Part shown: positions 7,750-17,750 of the stretch, piece after piece
Layout of the letters: each line of letters opens with the position of its first letter
Position numbering within the stretch: the first letter of the stretch is position 1
Assembly (NCBI GenBank): GCA_963733395.1
Contig: CAVTCZ010000008.1
Span: 35,690-99,689 of the forward strand
DNA from: JADKAV01 sp963733395
GTDB lineage: Bacteria; Actinomycetota; Actinomycetes; S36-B12; UBA10799
DNA: 64,000 nucleotides
Direction: 5' to 3'
Program-made: the position numbers and the translations under genes
The notes under the pieces: model-generated
Told to the model about the DNA's origin: nothing
Seen by the model: only the letters and a program-made list of their open reading frames with translations
Databases searched by the model: none

Positions 7750-8625
7750 TCAGCCGCTGCCCATGATCCGGTCGCGGTAGCGGGCCTTGACCACGGCGCT
7801 GGCCGCCCGCTGCGCCAGCGAGGGGCTCTTGGAGAAGTCGTCGGCGTGCTCGGCGAACCACTGCCCGACGCTGAGGGGTTCCTGGCCGGTGATCTCGGCC
7901 ACGGTGGTCGTCACCACGTCCGCGTGGCCATCGCGCCATGCGCGCAAGTGGGTCATGACCAGGCGCTCGATGACCTCGGGGTCCTGCCGGCCGAACTGCA
8001 CCATCAACGACTTCAACTCGTCCTCGGGCATGTCGATGTAGTCGATCTTGCGCCCGATCACCTCGGACAGCTGCGCCACCACCCCTGGCATGTCGATCGC
8101 CTCCGGGCCGGTGCACACATACTCCTGGCCCTCGTGCCCCGGCTCGGCGATGATGACCGACAGCACCCGCATGATGTCCGAGGCCGCCACGAAACCGATG
8201 GGGGTGTTGCCGGAGATGCCGAAGACCACCCCGGCCATGGTGATCTGCGGCGGCAGCGCAGCGAACGAGAAATCCATCATCGACACCGGGTGCAGGATCG
8301 TCCACGGCTTGCCGGAGGCCTTCAGGTGGTCCATCACCGCGTGGTGCTCGGCGTCGAGTTCGTTGGCGATGAACAGCAGGTGTTTGTCCTCGACCGCATC
8401 CACGAGGTCCATCGCCCGCTGCGCGGCCCCGTCATCGGTGGGCATCGTGAGCAACAGGTGGGTCTCGTCGCCGGGCTCGCCGACCACCTCGACGCCGGGC
8501 ACATCCAACTCGAACTCCGGGTCCTCGACCAGCGCGCTGACCACCACCTCGTGCTTGGTCGCCAACGACTCGATGAGCATCCCGACGAACTCGTTGTCAC
8601 CGTTGGAGACCAGCAGTTTCGCCAT
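7750..8625 (-). CDS. NmrA-like NAD(P)-binding protein
   Basis: 291 residues from the ATG at 8625 (a TTG nine bases upstream is also in frame). The fold is that of an atypical short-chain dehydrogenase/NmrA protein: N-terminal AKLLVSNGDNEFVGMLIESL, then LHPVSMMDFSFAALPPQITM, YVCTGPEAIDMPGVVAQLSE and a C-terminal WFAEHADDFSKS that matches NmrA/YtfG-type proteins. The usual GxxGxxG dinucleotide loop is degenerate (SNGDNEFVG), so it may sense rather than turn over the nucleotide. The MFS gene lies upstream on the same strand, 33 bases away. Confidence 0.75.
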   Translation of the reverse strand: MAKLLVSNGDNEFVGMLIESLATKHEVVVSALVEDPEFELDVPGVEVVGEPGDETHLLLTMPTDDGAAQRAMDLVDAVEDKHLLFIANELDAEHHAVMDHLKASGKPWTILHPVSMMDFSFAALPPQITMAGVVFGISGNTPIGFVAASDIMRVLSVIIAEPGHEGQEYVCTGPEAIDMPGVVAQLSEVIGRKIDYIDMPEDELKSLMVQFGRQDPEVIERLVMTHLRAWRDGHADVVTTTVAEITGQEPLSVGQWFAEHADDFSKSPSLAQRAASAVVKARYRDRIMGSG

Positions 8626-8658
8626 GTTCCCCAAGGTAAGCCCGGAGCCGGGCCGCGG

Positions 8659-9915
8659 CTACGGCACGCTGCGGATGAAGCGCACCAGGATCCCCGCGAG
8701 CACCATCACGACGGCGGTGGCACCGAACAGCGCGGGATAGCCGAGCAGCGTCACCAGCGGCGCGGCCAACACGGGCGCCAGGATCTGCGGCGCCGTGTTC
8801 GCGATGTTGATGACACCCAGGTCCCGGGCGCGGTCCTCGGCGGTGGGCAGCACCTGGGTGATCAGCGCCTGGTCGACCGCCAGGTAGACCCCGTACCCCG
8901 TACCGAGCAGGAACGCGCCGATGCAGGCGGCGGTGAAGTTCGGCACCAGCGCCAGGATCAGCACCGACAGACCCATGACGATCGAGGCGACGATCACGAA
9001 GATCTTGCGCTTGCCGGACCGGTCGGACAGCCGACCGCCGATCACCGCGGTCACGATCGTGCCCAAGCCGTACAGCCCGATGAGCGTGGTCTGGCCCTGT
9101 TCCGGCTCCGGGTAGTTGAGGAAGTCCTCCAGATAGAACAACAGGTAGATCGTGGCCAGGGCCGTCCCCAGCCAGACCAGGAACCGGGTGATCCAGGCCC
9201 AGGCGAAGTCGGGGTACTGCTTGGGGCTCACCCAGAAGCCGGACCAGAACCGACCCCAGTGGAACGCCGCGATCGCCTCCTTGGGCAGGCGGGCGTCGGG
9301 GATCAGAGTGACCATGGGGATCAGCAGGACCAGCATCACGCCGGCCACGAGCCAGGTCCCCTGCTGCAGGTCGGGCACGACGTAGGAGACCAGCGCGACC
9401 CCGATCACCACCCCCAGCACCTGCGCGAGTCCCACGAAACCGGACACCAGGCCACGCTGGTCCACCGGCACCTGGTCGGGGATATAGGCGGTCATCGCGG
9501 AGAAGGCCATGTTGGCGCAGGCCAGGACGGCGAACCACAGGATCGCGAGACCGACGATGTTGTCCTGGTAGGACATCACCACCATCAGGGCGGCGGCCGA
9601 GACCGAGCCGGCGATGATCCATGGGCGCCGGCGGCCCAGGGCCGACGAGGTCCGGTCCGAGAATGCGCCCGACAGCGGGTTGAACACCATGGCCGCGATC
9701 GCGCCCACCCCACTCACCCATGCCAAGGCGGCCTCCTTGCCGTCGCCACCGGTGATGGCGTCGGCGTACCTGGGCAGCAGATTGTTCAGGGGCGTGATCA
9801 GGACCATCAGGATCCCGATGTTGGCCAGCGTGATACTGAGCACGAAGACCCAGTTCACCTTCTCGGTCGGCTCCCTGAGGGCCTCGACCGTGCCGGTCGG
9901 CTGTGCTGCTGACAC
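8659..9915 (-). CDS. MFS transporter
   Basis: 418 residues with twelve predicted membrane segments. The loop 2-3 signature reads GAFSDRTSSALGRRRPWI and the second half repeats it as GGRLSDRSGKRKIFVI, the classic MFS pattern; the SALGRRRPWI form is frequent in the glycoside/sugar symporter group. GTG start at 9915 preceded by TAGGGT and six bases, a leaderless arrangement. It is divergent from the catabolic operon that starts at 10000, which suggests it could import that operon's substrate. Confidence 0.85.
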   Translation of the reverse strand: MSAAQPTGTVEALREPTEKVNWVFVLSITLANIGILMVLITPLNNLLPRYADAITGGDGKEAALAWVSGVGAIAAMVFNPLSGAFSDRTSSALGRRRPWIIAGSVSAAALMVVMSYQDNIVGLAILWFAVLACANMAFSAMTAYIPDQVPVDQRGLVSGFVGLAQVLGVVIGVALVSYVVPDLQQGTWLVAGVMLVLLIPMVTLIPDARLPKEAIAAFHWGRFWSGFWVSPKQYPDFAWAWITRFLVWLGTALATIYLLFYLEDFLNYPEPEQGQTTLIGLYGLGTIVTAVIGGRLSDRSGKRKIFVIVASIVMGLSVLILALVPNFTAACIGAFLLGTGYGVYLAVDQALITQVLPTAEDRARDLGVINIANTAPQILAPVLAAPLVTLLGYPALFGATAVVMVLAGILVRFIRSVP

Positions 9916-9999
9916 AGTGCGACCCTAGCGCTGCGGGACCCCTTCTCGCCTGGATCGGGCACATCCCACCGGAGTAGTCTCAACCGGCAGGAGGCACCC

Positions 10000-11857
10000 G
10001 TGACCGATCGCGAGCAGCGTGCACGAGCAGTCGTCGCCCAGTGGCGGCCTCGATGCGGCACTGTCCGCCGGTGCACTTCCCGCGACCGCCGACCTGACCC
10101 TGTCCGAGGCGCTGGTCCTCGGACTGCTGCGCCAGGATGTCCGCACCTACGTCACCGTGCTGGGCCACGGCTCCACCGAACTCGGCGAAGTGCTGCGGGT
10201 CTACGCCGACGCCGGCGCGGTCCGGGTGTTCGCAGTGCGCCATGAGACCGAGGCCGCCCACGCCACCACCGCCCTGCGCTGGGTGACCGGCGAGAAGGCG
10301 GCGGTGGTCACGTCCATCGGGCCGGGGGCGTTGCACGCGCTGGCGGGGTCGCTGGTCGCGGCCAGTGACGGCATCGGGGTGTGGCACATCTACGGCGACG
10401 AGACCACCGAGGACGAAGGCCCGAACATGCAGCAGATCCCGCGCGCCGAGCAGGGTCTGTTCCTCCGGCTGGCATCGACCATGGGCGCGGCCTACTCGCT
10501 GCACACACCGGGGGCACTGGCCACCGCGCTGCGGCGCGGCCTGACCACCGTGGACCACCCGCACCGGCCGGGCCCGTTCTTCCTGTTGCTGCCGCTGAAC
10601 ACCCAACCCGCGGTGCTGCACGGGTTCAACCTGCGGGAACTGCCGACCGGGCAGCCCCCGGCGCTGGGCCCGGCGGTCGGCGACTACGCGCAGGCGGCCG
10701 GCATCCTCACTGCCGCCCAGCGCCCGGTGATCAAGGTCGGCGGCGGCGCCCGCGGGTGCGGTGACCAGGTGCGAGAACTCGCGGGCCTGATCGACGCGGT
10801 GATCGTGACCTCCCCGATCAGCAACGCGGTGGTGCCCGCGTCGGAGCCGCGCAGCATGACCGTCGGCGGGTCGAAGGGGTCGATCAGCGGCAACTTCGCC
10901 ATGGACAACGCCGACGCCCTGCTCGCCGTGGGGACCCGCGCGGTGTGCCAGGCGGACTGCAGCCGCACCGGTTACCCCAAGGTCCAGCACGTGGTCAACA
11001 TCAACACCGACCTCGATGCCGCCATGCACTACAGCGACACCGTCGCGCTGCTCGGTGACGCCAAACCGACGCTCGAACTGCTCATCGCCGCGGTCCGCGA
11101 GCGCGCCGGCACCGGCGGAACGGCGTGGCTCGACGAGTGCACCCCGCAACGCCGTCGCTGGGAGCAGTTCAAACAGGAGCGGATCGATCACCCGACGCTG
11201 CTCGACCAGGCCTGGGGCCGCGAGGTGCTGACCCAGCCGGCCGCGATCCATACGGTGCTGGAGCAAGCCCACGCGGCGGGTGCGGTGTGCTTCTTCGACG
11301 CCGGGGACGTGCAGGCCAACGGCTTCCAGATCGTCGCCGACGAGCAGGAGGGCCGGACCATCACCGACGGTGGCGCCTCGTACATGGGCTTCGCCACGTC
11401 CGCGGTGCTGGCCACGGCCCTGTCGTCGCAGCCCTGGCAGGCCGTGGCGGTCACCGGCGACGGGTCGTTCACGATGAACCCGCAAGTCCTCATCGACGGC
11501 GTGGAACACGGCGCAAACGGCGTCGTGGTCATCCTCGACAACCGCCGGATGGCCGCGATCTCCAGCCTGCAGAAGGCGCAGTACGGGACCGACTTCGCGA
11601 CCAGTGATTCCGTCGCCGTGGACTACGTGCGTTGGGCCTCGTCGGTCTCCGGCGTCCTGGCATTGCACGGCGGCCACTCGCTGCTGGAACTGCGGGAAGC
11701 GATGACCGAGGCGCTGGCCTACCAGGGCCTCGCCGTGATCCACGTGCCCGTCTACTTCGGCGACGACGAGCTCGGCGGGCTGGGCGCGTACGGCCGCTGG
11801 AACGTGGGCAACTGGGTCGCCGACACCCAACGGCTTCGACACGAGATCGGATTGTGA
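10000..11857 (+). CDS. IolD-like thiamine diphosphate-dependent C-C hydrolase (one frameshift)
   Basis: About 619 residues, the length of IolD (3D-trihydroxycyclohexane-1,2-dione hydrolase). Seen: the cofactor-activating glutamate in AVRHETEAAHATTALRW, SIGPGALHALAGSLVAASDG, the ThDP/Mg motif GDGSFTMNPQVLIDGV...ILDN, ISSLQKAQYGTDF, and a C-terminal WNVGNWVADTQ like IolD's. The start is GTG 10000, five bases after a strong GCAGGAGG ribosome site; one extra base within about 10020-10050 is needed to join MTDREQRARAVVA to DAALSAGALPATADLTLSEA. Known IolD opens the cyclic dione in inositol catabolism; here the other iol genes are absent, so the substrate is uncertain. First gene of a five-gene operon. 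Confidence 0.82.
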
Positions 11858-11858
11858 G

Positions 11859-13311
11859 ATGGACGTCCCGAACGACCTCTACATCAACGGCCAGTGGCGA
11901 CCGGCCTCCGACGGCGCGCGGGCCGAGGTCATCGACCCGGCCACCGAACTGCCCGTCACCACCGTGGCCATGGCCACCCGCCACGACGTCGACGAGGCGC
12001 TCGCCGCGGCCGCCGAGGGCTTCCGCACCTGGCGCGCGACGGGCGCGTGGGAGCGCAGCCGGGCCCTGCGCGAGATGGCGGTCATCGTGCGCGACCAGGT
12101 GGACCGGTACGCCGACGTGATGACTGGCGAGCAGGGCAAGCCACTGGCGCAGGCCCGTGCCGAGGTGCTGTCCAGCGCCGACCAGTTCGACTGGTACGCC
12201 GACGAGGCCCGCCGCATCTACGGCCGGACCGTGGACGGGCACAGCACGGACATGCGGATCACCGTGCGCCGCGAACCGGTCGGCCCGGTGGCGGCTTTCG
12301 CACCCTGGAACTTCCCGTCGCTGCTGCCCGCCCGCAAGATCGCACCGGCGCTGGCGACGGGGTGCTCGGTGGTTGCCGTGCCGCCGATCGAGTCCCCGCT
12401 GAGCTGCCTGCTGTTCGCCGAAGCCGCACACGCGGCCGGGGTGCCGGCCGGCGTGCTCAACGTGATCACCGGCGACCCGCCCGCGCTCAGCGAGCAACTG
12501 GTGACCTCCCCGATCATCCGCAAGGTCAGCCTCACCGGTTCGGTGCCGGTGGGGATCGCCGTCAATACGCTGGCGGCCAAGACCCTGAAGTCGGTGTCGA
12601 TGGAACTCGGCGGCCACGCGCCGGTGCTGGTCTTCCCGGATGCCGACATCGACGCGGCCGCCCGGGCGGCCGCACTGGGCAAGTTCCGCAACGCCGGCCA
12701 GGTGTGCATCTCCGCCAGCAGGTTCCTGGTCCACGCCTCGGTGGTCGATGAGTTCACCGCCGCCTTCGTCGAGCAGACCCGGCAACTGCGGCTCGGACCC
12801 GGACACGACCCGGCCACCGACATGGGCCCGCTGGGCTCGGCGAAGCGCCGCGAGGCGGTCGAGTCGATGGTGGCCGACGCAGTTGAGCAAGGGCGCCGAG
12901 GTCGCCTACGGAGGGGTACGGCCCGAGGAGTTCCAGTCCGGCTTCTTCTTCGCCCCGACCGTGCTCACCGGTGTCACCGCCGACATGGACGTCATGACCG
13001 AGGAGCCGTTCGGCCCGATCGCCCCGATCACGAGCTTCACCGATTTCGACGAGGCGATCGCCATCGCCAACTCCACCGCGTTCGGCCTGGCCGGGTTCGT
13101 CTACACCCGCGACCTGGACACCGCCTACCGCGCCTCCGAGGCGCTGGAGACCGGCATGGTGGGCGTCAACCACCTCACCATCGCCACCGCGGAGGCTCCC
13201 TTCGGCGGCGTGAAGTACTCCGGCTTCGGCAGGGAGGGCGGCACCGAGGGGATCGAGGCGTACACCCACGCGAAGTATGTGAACGTGCTGCTGCCCGGCC
13301 CGCGGCCATGA
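11859..13311 (+). CDS. aldehyde dehydrogenase (one frameshift)
   Basis: About 483 residues, NAD(P)-dependent ALDH superfamily. Seen: AFAPWNFPSLLPARKIAPAL, the general base glutamate in SMELGGHAPVLVF, the catalytic cysteine in NAGQVCISASRF, and EEPFGPIAPI near the end. Closest in pattern to succinate/glutarate semialdehyde and 2,5-dioxovalerate dehydrogenases, fitting oxidation of a semialdehyde product. One extra base at about 12882 (reading VADA-LSKGAEVAYGG after correction). Starts one base after the IolD-like stop; its TGA overlaps the ATG of the dehydratase. Confidence 0.88.
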
Positions 13312-14990
13312 CCGGCGTCGACCGAGGACTGACCTCGTACGGCGACGAGGGTTTCAGCCGGTTCCTGCGGCGGGCCTTCCTGGCCTCGGCGGGCTTCGAC
13401 GCCGAGGACCTCGACCGCCCGGTGGTGGGCATCGCCGACACCTCGAGCGACTACACGACCTGCCACCGGCAGATGCCCGAGTTGGTGAAGGCCGTCGAGC
13501 GCGGGGTGCTGGAGGCCGGCGGGCTGCCGCTGGTCTTCGGCTCGATGTCGCTGCCGGAGATCCTGCTCAACCCGACCTCGATGCTGTTCCGCAACCTCGA
13601 TGCCATGGTCACCGAGGAGTTGCTGCGCGCCCAGCCGATGGACGCTGCCGTCCTGGTGGGGGGCTGCGACAAGACCGTGCCGGCACAGGTCATGGCGGCA
13701 GTGTCGGCCGGGGTCCCCGCGGTGTCGCTGGTGGCCGGGCCGATGCTGACCTCGTCGTTCCGGGGGCAGCGGCTCGGCGCCTGCACGGACTGCCGCAGCA
13801 TGTGGGCCCGGCACCGGGCCGGTGAGCTCGACGAGGCGGAGATCGCCGAGGTCCAGAGTTCCCTGGCCACGACTGCCGGCACCTGCATGGTGATGGGTAC
13901 CGCGTCGACGATGGCCTGCATCGTGGAGGCGATGGGGCTGGCGCTGCCGGGTTCGGCCACCGCCCCGGCACCCACGGGCGACCGGCTGCGGGCCGGAGTC
14001 GCCGCCGGCAGGGCGGCCGTGGCCCTCACCAGCACCGGCACCACGATGCGCAGCCTGGTCACCGCCGACTCGGTGCACAACGCGCTCGTCGTGCTCTGCG
14101 CCATCGGCGGCTCCACCAATGCGGTGGTGCATCTGCTGGCCATCGCCCACCGGGCGGGGGTGCCGCTGACCCTGGACGACTTCGCCGCGGTGTCCAAGCA
14201 GGTGCCGGTGATCGCCGACCTGAAGCCGGCCGGCACCGGCTACCTGGAGGACCTGCACCGCGCGGGTGGCGTGCCCGCGCTGCTGACCGTACTGGCCGAC
14301 TTCCTGCGGGTCGACGCCGCGGTGGTGGAGGGCGGCACACTGGCCGACCGCCTGGCCGCCGGCGCCGCACCAGTGCCGGGCACCACGACCATCCGGCCGC
14401 TGACCGACCCGGTCAAGCCCGCCGGCGGACTGGCGGTGGTGCGCGGATCCCTGGCCCCCGACGGCGCAGTCGTGAAGGTCGCCGCCGCCTCCCCCGGGCT
14501 CCTTGAGCACGAGGCGCAGGTGGTCGTCTTCGAGTCGCCGCAGGACGTGGCTGAGCGCATCGACGACGAGAGCCTGCCGATCGAGCCGGACACGATCCTG
14601 ATCATGCGCAATGCCGGCCCGGTCGCGGCCGGGATGCCGGAGGCGGGCTCCTTCCCGATCCCGCGCCGACTGGCGGCCGCGGGAGTCACGGACATGGTGC
14701 GGATCTCGGATGCCCGGATGAGCGGCACCGCCTACGGGACCGTGGTGCTGCACGTGTCGCCGGAAGCGGCGGTGGGCGGGCCGCTCGCACTGGTGGCCAC
14801 CGGCGACCGGGTGCGCCTCGACGTGCCCGCTGGCAGGCTCGACCTGCTCGTCGACGGCGCCGAGCTGGACCGGCGGCGCGCGGCCTGGACCGCACCCGCA
14901 CGCGACGACCGCGGCTGGCGACGACTGCACACCGAACACGTCCAACAGGCCCACCTCGGGGCCGACCTCGACCTATGGGAGGCACCATGA
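13308..14990 (+). CDS. IlvD/Edd family sugar-acid dehydratase
   Basis: 560 residues. Iron-sulfur ligand cysteines are recognisable in LVGGCDKTVPAQVM, LGACTDCRSMW and TAGTCMVMGTASTM, and the C-terminus has VRISDARMSGTAYGTVVLHV followed by SPEAAVGGPLALV. The VMGTASTM form and the C-terminal segment point to the pentonate/hexonate dehydratase branch rather than branched-chain amino acid IlvD. The expected reaction is dehydration of an aldonic acid to a 2-keto-3-deoxy acid. ATGA overlaps on both sides bind it to the ALDH and the Gfo/Idh gene. Confidence 0.88.
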   Translation: MTGVDRGLTSYGDEGFSRFLRRAFLASAGFDAEDLDRPVVGIADTSSDYTTCHRQMPELVKAVERGVLEAGGLPLVFGSMSLPEILLNPTSMLFRNLDAMVTEELLRAQPMDAAVLVGGCDKTVPAQVMAAVSAGVPAVSLVAGPMLTSSFRGQRLGACTDCRSMWARHRAGELDEAEIAEVQSSLATTAGTCMVMGTASTMACIVEAMGLALPGSATAPAPTGDRLRAGVAAGRAAVALTSTGTTMRSLVTADSVHNALVVLCAIGGSTNAVVHLLAIAHRAGVPLTLDDFAAVSKQVPVIADLKPAGTGYLEDLHRAGGVPALLTVLADFLRVDAAVVEGGTLADRLAAGAAPVPGTTTIRPLTDPVKPAGGLAVVRGSLAPDGAVVKVAAASPGLLEHEAQVVVFESPQDVAERIDDESLPIEPDTILIMRNAGPVAAGMPEAGSFPIPRRLAAAGVTDMVRISDARMSGTAYGTVVLHVSPEAAVGGPLALVATGDRVRLDVPAGRLDLLVDGAELDRRRAAWTAPARDDRGWRRLHTEHVQQAHLGADLDLWEAP

Positions 14991-16063
14991 TCCGCGTGGG
15001 AATCATCGGCTGCGGCCGGATCTCCGACCTGCACGCAGCGGCGTACCACCACTTCAAGAAGGCCACGATCACCGCGATCGCCGATCCGAACGAGGAGAAC
15101 CTGGCCACTCGCGGGGCAGCCTGGGCGGTGCCCGAGCAGTCCCGGTACACCAACCCCGAGGACCTGTTGGCCCGCGACGACGTGGACATGGTCGAGGTGC
15201 TCGTCCCGCATCACCTGCACGAGCAGATCGCCGAGCAGGCGGCCGCGGCCGGCAAGCACATCGCGTGTCAGAAGCCGATGGCCATGTCCGTCGAGGAGGC
15301 CGACCGGATCATCGCCACGGCGGCCGATGCCGGGGTGACGCTGAAGATCTTCGAGAACTTCGTGTTCTACCCGCCCATCCAGCGTGCCCGCGACCTGATC
15401 GACGCCGGCGAGATCGGCGACGTCTTGAGCATCCGCTTGAAGTCCGCGGCCGGCTACTCGACCGAGGGCTGGCAGGTGCCCGCCGAGGCGATGGCCTGGC
15501 GGTTCGACATGGGCAAGAGCGGCGGCGGGGCGCAGGTCTTCGACGACGGCCACCACAAGTTCGCCTCTTCCTGGTACCTGCACGGATTCCCGCAGACCGT
15601 GCATGCGTTCATCGGCAGCAGCTTCAACGGCGTGCTGGACTCCCCCTCGGTGGTGACGTGGCAGTACGCCGACGGCGCCATCGGTTCGTTCGAGGCGACG
15701 TTCTCCCCGGAGTTGCGGCTGCACGGCAAGTACTACGGCCAGGACGACCGGATCGAGATCACCGGCAGCAAGGGGGTCATCTGGGTCACCCGCGGCCACG
15801 GCCGGATGAGCGACGTGGCGCCGGTGGTCCTCTACAAGGACCAGCGGACGGTCCACATGGACGACATGGATGCCGACTGGGGGGTCTCGTTCATCAAGTC
15901 CGGCCGGCACTTCGTGAATGCGCTGCTGGACGGCCACGACCCCGTGATCACCGGCGAGCAGGGCCGCGACCTGCTGGCCTTCTCGCTGGCCGCGCAGCGC
16001 TCCGCCGCCGAGGGGGCGCGGGTCGAGATGCCACCCGGTCCACCACCGGCCGCGACGAAGTAG
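14987..16063 (+). CDS. Gfo/Idh/MocA family oxidoreductase
   Basis: 358 residues. N-terminal Rossmann motif VGIIGCGRISDLHAAAY; the family's EKP lysine motif appears as HIACQKPMAMSVEEAD, with glutamine in place of glutamate; the substrate domain has GGGAQVFDDGHHKFASSWYL. Members oxidise or reduce sugars, cyclitols and their derivatives with NAD(P). ATG 14987 is chosen because GGAGG lies just upstream and it overlaps the dehydratase stop. It probably performs the dehydrogenation at the head of the pathway. Confidence 0.87.
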   Translation: MIRVGIIGCGRISDLHAAAYHHFKKATITAIADPNEENLATRGAAWAVPEQSRYTNPEDLLARDDVDMVEVLVPHHLHEQIAEQAAAAGKHIACQKPMAMSVEEADRIIATAADAGVTLKIFENFVFYPPIQRARDLIDAGEIGDVLSIRLKSAAGYSTEGWQVPAEAMAWRFDMGKSGGGAQVFDDGHHKFASSWYLHGFPQTVHAFIGSSFNGVLDSPSVVTWQYADGAIGSFEATFSPELRLHGKYYGQDDRIEITGSKGVIWVTRGHGRMSDVAPVVLYKDQRTVHMDDMDADWGVSFIKSGRHFVNALLDGHDPVITGEQGRDLLAFSLAAQRSAAEGARVEMPPGPPPAATK

Positions 16064-16099
16064 CGGCGACACCGGCCGAGCGCAGGTACCGTGGCCCCT

Positions 16100-17584
16100 A
16101 TGCCCACCACCACGGAAACCTTCGAGACCCACTCCCCGGCCGATGGCCGCGTGATCGGCACCTACCCGGTGATGGACGCCGCAGCGGTGCAGGAGGTCGT
16201 GGACCGCGCCCGCATCGCCGCGACATGGTGGTCCGACCTCGGCTTCGACGAGCGCCGCCGCCGGCTGCTGCGGTTCAAGGGCCACCTCGCCCGCCGTTCC
16301 CGGGAGCTGGCCGACCTCGTGCACGCCGAGAACGGCAAGCCCACCGACGACGCGCTGCTGGAGATCATCCTGTCGGTCGAGCACACGAACTGGGCGGCGC
16401 TCAACGCCGAGAAGGTGCTCAAGCGCCGCGGCGTGCGCCCCGGCATGCTCACCCTCAACCACGCGGCCCACGTGCAGTACCAGCCGTTGGGCGTGGTCGG
16501 GATCATCGGCCCGTGGAACTACCCGGTGTTCACCCCGATCGGCTCGATCGTCTACGCCCTGGCCGCAGGCAACACCATCGTCTTCAAGCCCTCGGAGTTC
16601 ACCCCCGCGATCGGCGAGTGGCTGATCAACGCCATCAACGAGGTCGTGCCCGAGCAGCCCGTCGCGCAACTGATCACCGGCAAGGGCGCGACCGGTGCGG
16701 CGCTGTGCGCCAGCGGTGTCGACAAGATCTCCTTCACCGGCTCCACGCCGACCGGCAAGAAGGTCATGGCCGCCTGCGCGGAGTCGCTGACCCCGGTGCT
16801 GCTGGAGTGCGGCGGCAAGGACGCGGTGCTCGTCGACTCCGACGCCGACCTGGACAAGGCCGCCGATGCCGCCGCGTTCGGCGCGTTCAGCAACGCCGGC
16901 CAGACCTGCGTGGGCGTCGAGCGGGTGTACGTGCACCAAGCGGTGTACGACGATTTCCTCGCCCTGATCGCGGAGAAGGCGCGGGCCTTGACCCCCGGCC
17001 ACGGGCCGGACTCCTCCTACGGACCGATGACGATGCCCTCGCAGATCGAGGTGGTCCGCGAGCACGTGCGGGACGCGCTGGAACGCGGCGGCCGGGCGGT
17101 CGTGGGCGGGCCCGAGTCGGTGGGTGAGGGGGTCATCGAACCCATCGTCCTGACCGGAGTGCCCGAGGACTCGCTGGCCGTCATGGAAGAGACGTTCGGG
17201 CCGACTTTGGTGGTCAACCCGGTGCGCGACATGGACGAGGCCGTGGACCGGGCCAACGCCGCCGACTTCGGGCTGGCGGCCTCGGTGTTCTCCGGCAACA
17301 AGGCCACGCTGGAGCGCGCGGCCCAGCGGTTGCGGGTGGGCATGGTCAGCATGAACTCCTGGGTCATGTACGCCGGGGTCTCGGCGCTGCCCTGGGGCGG
17401 CGTCGGGCAGTCGGGCTTCGGCCGGATCCACGGCCCCGACGGCCTGCGCGAGTTCACGCGTGCGAAATCCACGGTGCGGGAGCGGTTCGGGATGCCGGTG
17501 TCGTTGACCAGTTTCGCCCGGCACCCCAAGACCGCTGAGATGGCCCGCCGGATCACCTCAGCGCTGCACGGGCACGGGCGCTAG
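16100..17584 (+). CDS. aldehyde dehydrogenase, second copy of the operon
   Basis: 494 residues and uninterrupted. Seen: GVVGIIGPWNYPVFTPIGSI, VLLECGGKDAVLVDSDAD with the general-base glutamate, catalytic cysteine in NAGQTCVGVERVYV, and EETFGPTLVVNPV. It differs from the upstream ALDH and resembles the coniferyl-aldehyde/BADH-like subgroup with a basic C-terminal tail (HPKTAEMARRITSAL). TACCGT lies seven bases before the ATG, so it may have its own leaderless promoter in addition to read-through; the gap to the Gfo/Idh gene is 36 bases. Confidence 0.88.
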   Translation: MPTTTETFETHSPADGRVIGTYPVMDAAAVQEVVDRARIAATWWSDLGFDERRRRLLRFKGHLARRSRELADLVHAENGKPTDDALLEIILSVEHTNWAALNAEKVLKRRGVRPGMLTLNHAAHVQYQPLGVVGIIGPWNYPVFTPIGSIVYALAAGNTIVFKPSEFTPAIGEWLINAINEVVPEQPVAQLITGKGATGAALCASGVDKISFTGSTPTGKKVMAACAESLTPVLLECGGKDAVLVDSDADLDKAADAAAFGAFSNAGQTCVGVERVYVHQAVYDDFLALIAEKARALTPGHGPDSSYGPMTMPSQIEVVREHVRDALERGGRAVVGGPESVGEGVIEPIVLTGVPEDSLAVMEETFGPTLVVNPVRDMDEAVDRANAADFGLAASVFSGNKATLERAAQRLRVGMVSMNSWVMYAGVSALPWGGVGQSGFGRIHGPDGLREFTRAKSTVRERFGMPVSLTSFARHPKTAEMARRITSALHGHGR

Positions 17585-17604
17585 GTCGCCGCGCCGCCGC
17601 CGCA

Positions 17605-17664
17605 CGGTCGCGGCCGCGGCGGCGTCCGTAACAACGGTCAGAGACCGGCGAATCTCACTGACCG
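17605..17664. repeat. direct repeat upstream of the phospholipase D gene
   Basis: A stretch beginning CGGTCGCGGCCGCGGCG and ending CTCACTGACCG recurs in the same orientation at 19635-19690 on the other side of the gene, with GGTCAGA and CCGGC in matching places between. Each copy holds the palindrome CGCGGCCGCG. The remainder of 17585-17750 contains no gene. Confidence 0.65.
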
Positions 17665-17750
17665 CACCTAGCGACCCGTGTGTCCAACCGACCGGCCGCA
17701 GTAGGCTCGGGCGGGATCGGGATTCGTGAACATCGGCACGGGGAGTCACC

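Noticed and set aside
7846..9912. A 688-codon plus-strand open frame
   Set aside because: Entirely antisense to the NmrA-like and MFS genes, both of which have clear family motifs; it is a shadow.
11859..14990. Aldehyde dehydrogenase-dehydratase fusion of 1,043 residues
   Set aside because: The apparent fusion arises from the one-base insertion near 12882; after correction the ALDH ends at 13311 with an ATGA overlap.
10000..17584. Myo-inositol catabolic (iol) operon
   Set aside because: Only an IolD-like enzyme, a Gfo/Idh protein and ALDHs are present; iolB, iolC, iolE and iolA-type MMSDH features are missing and an IlvD/Edd dehydratase is not part of that route.
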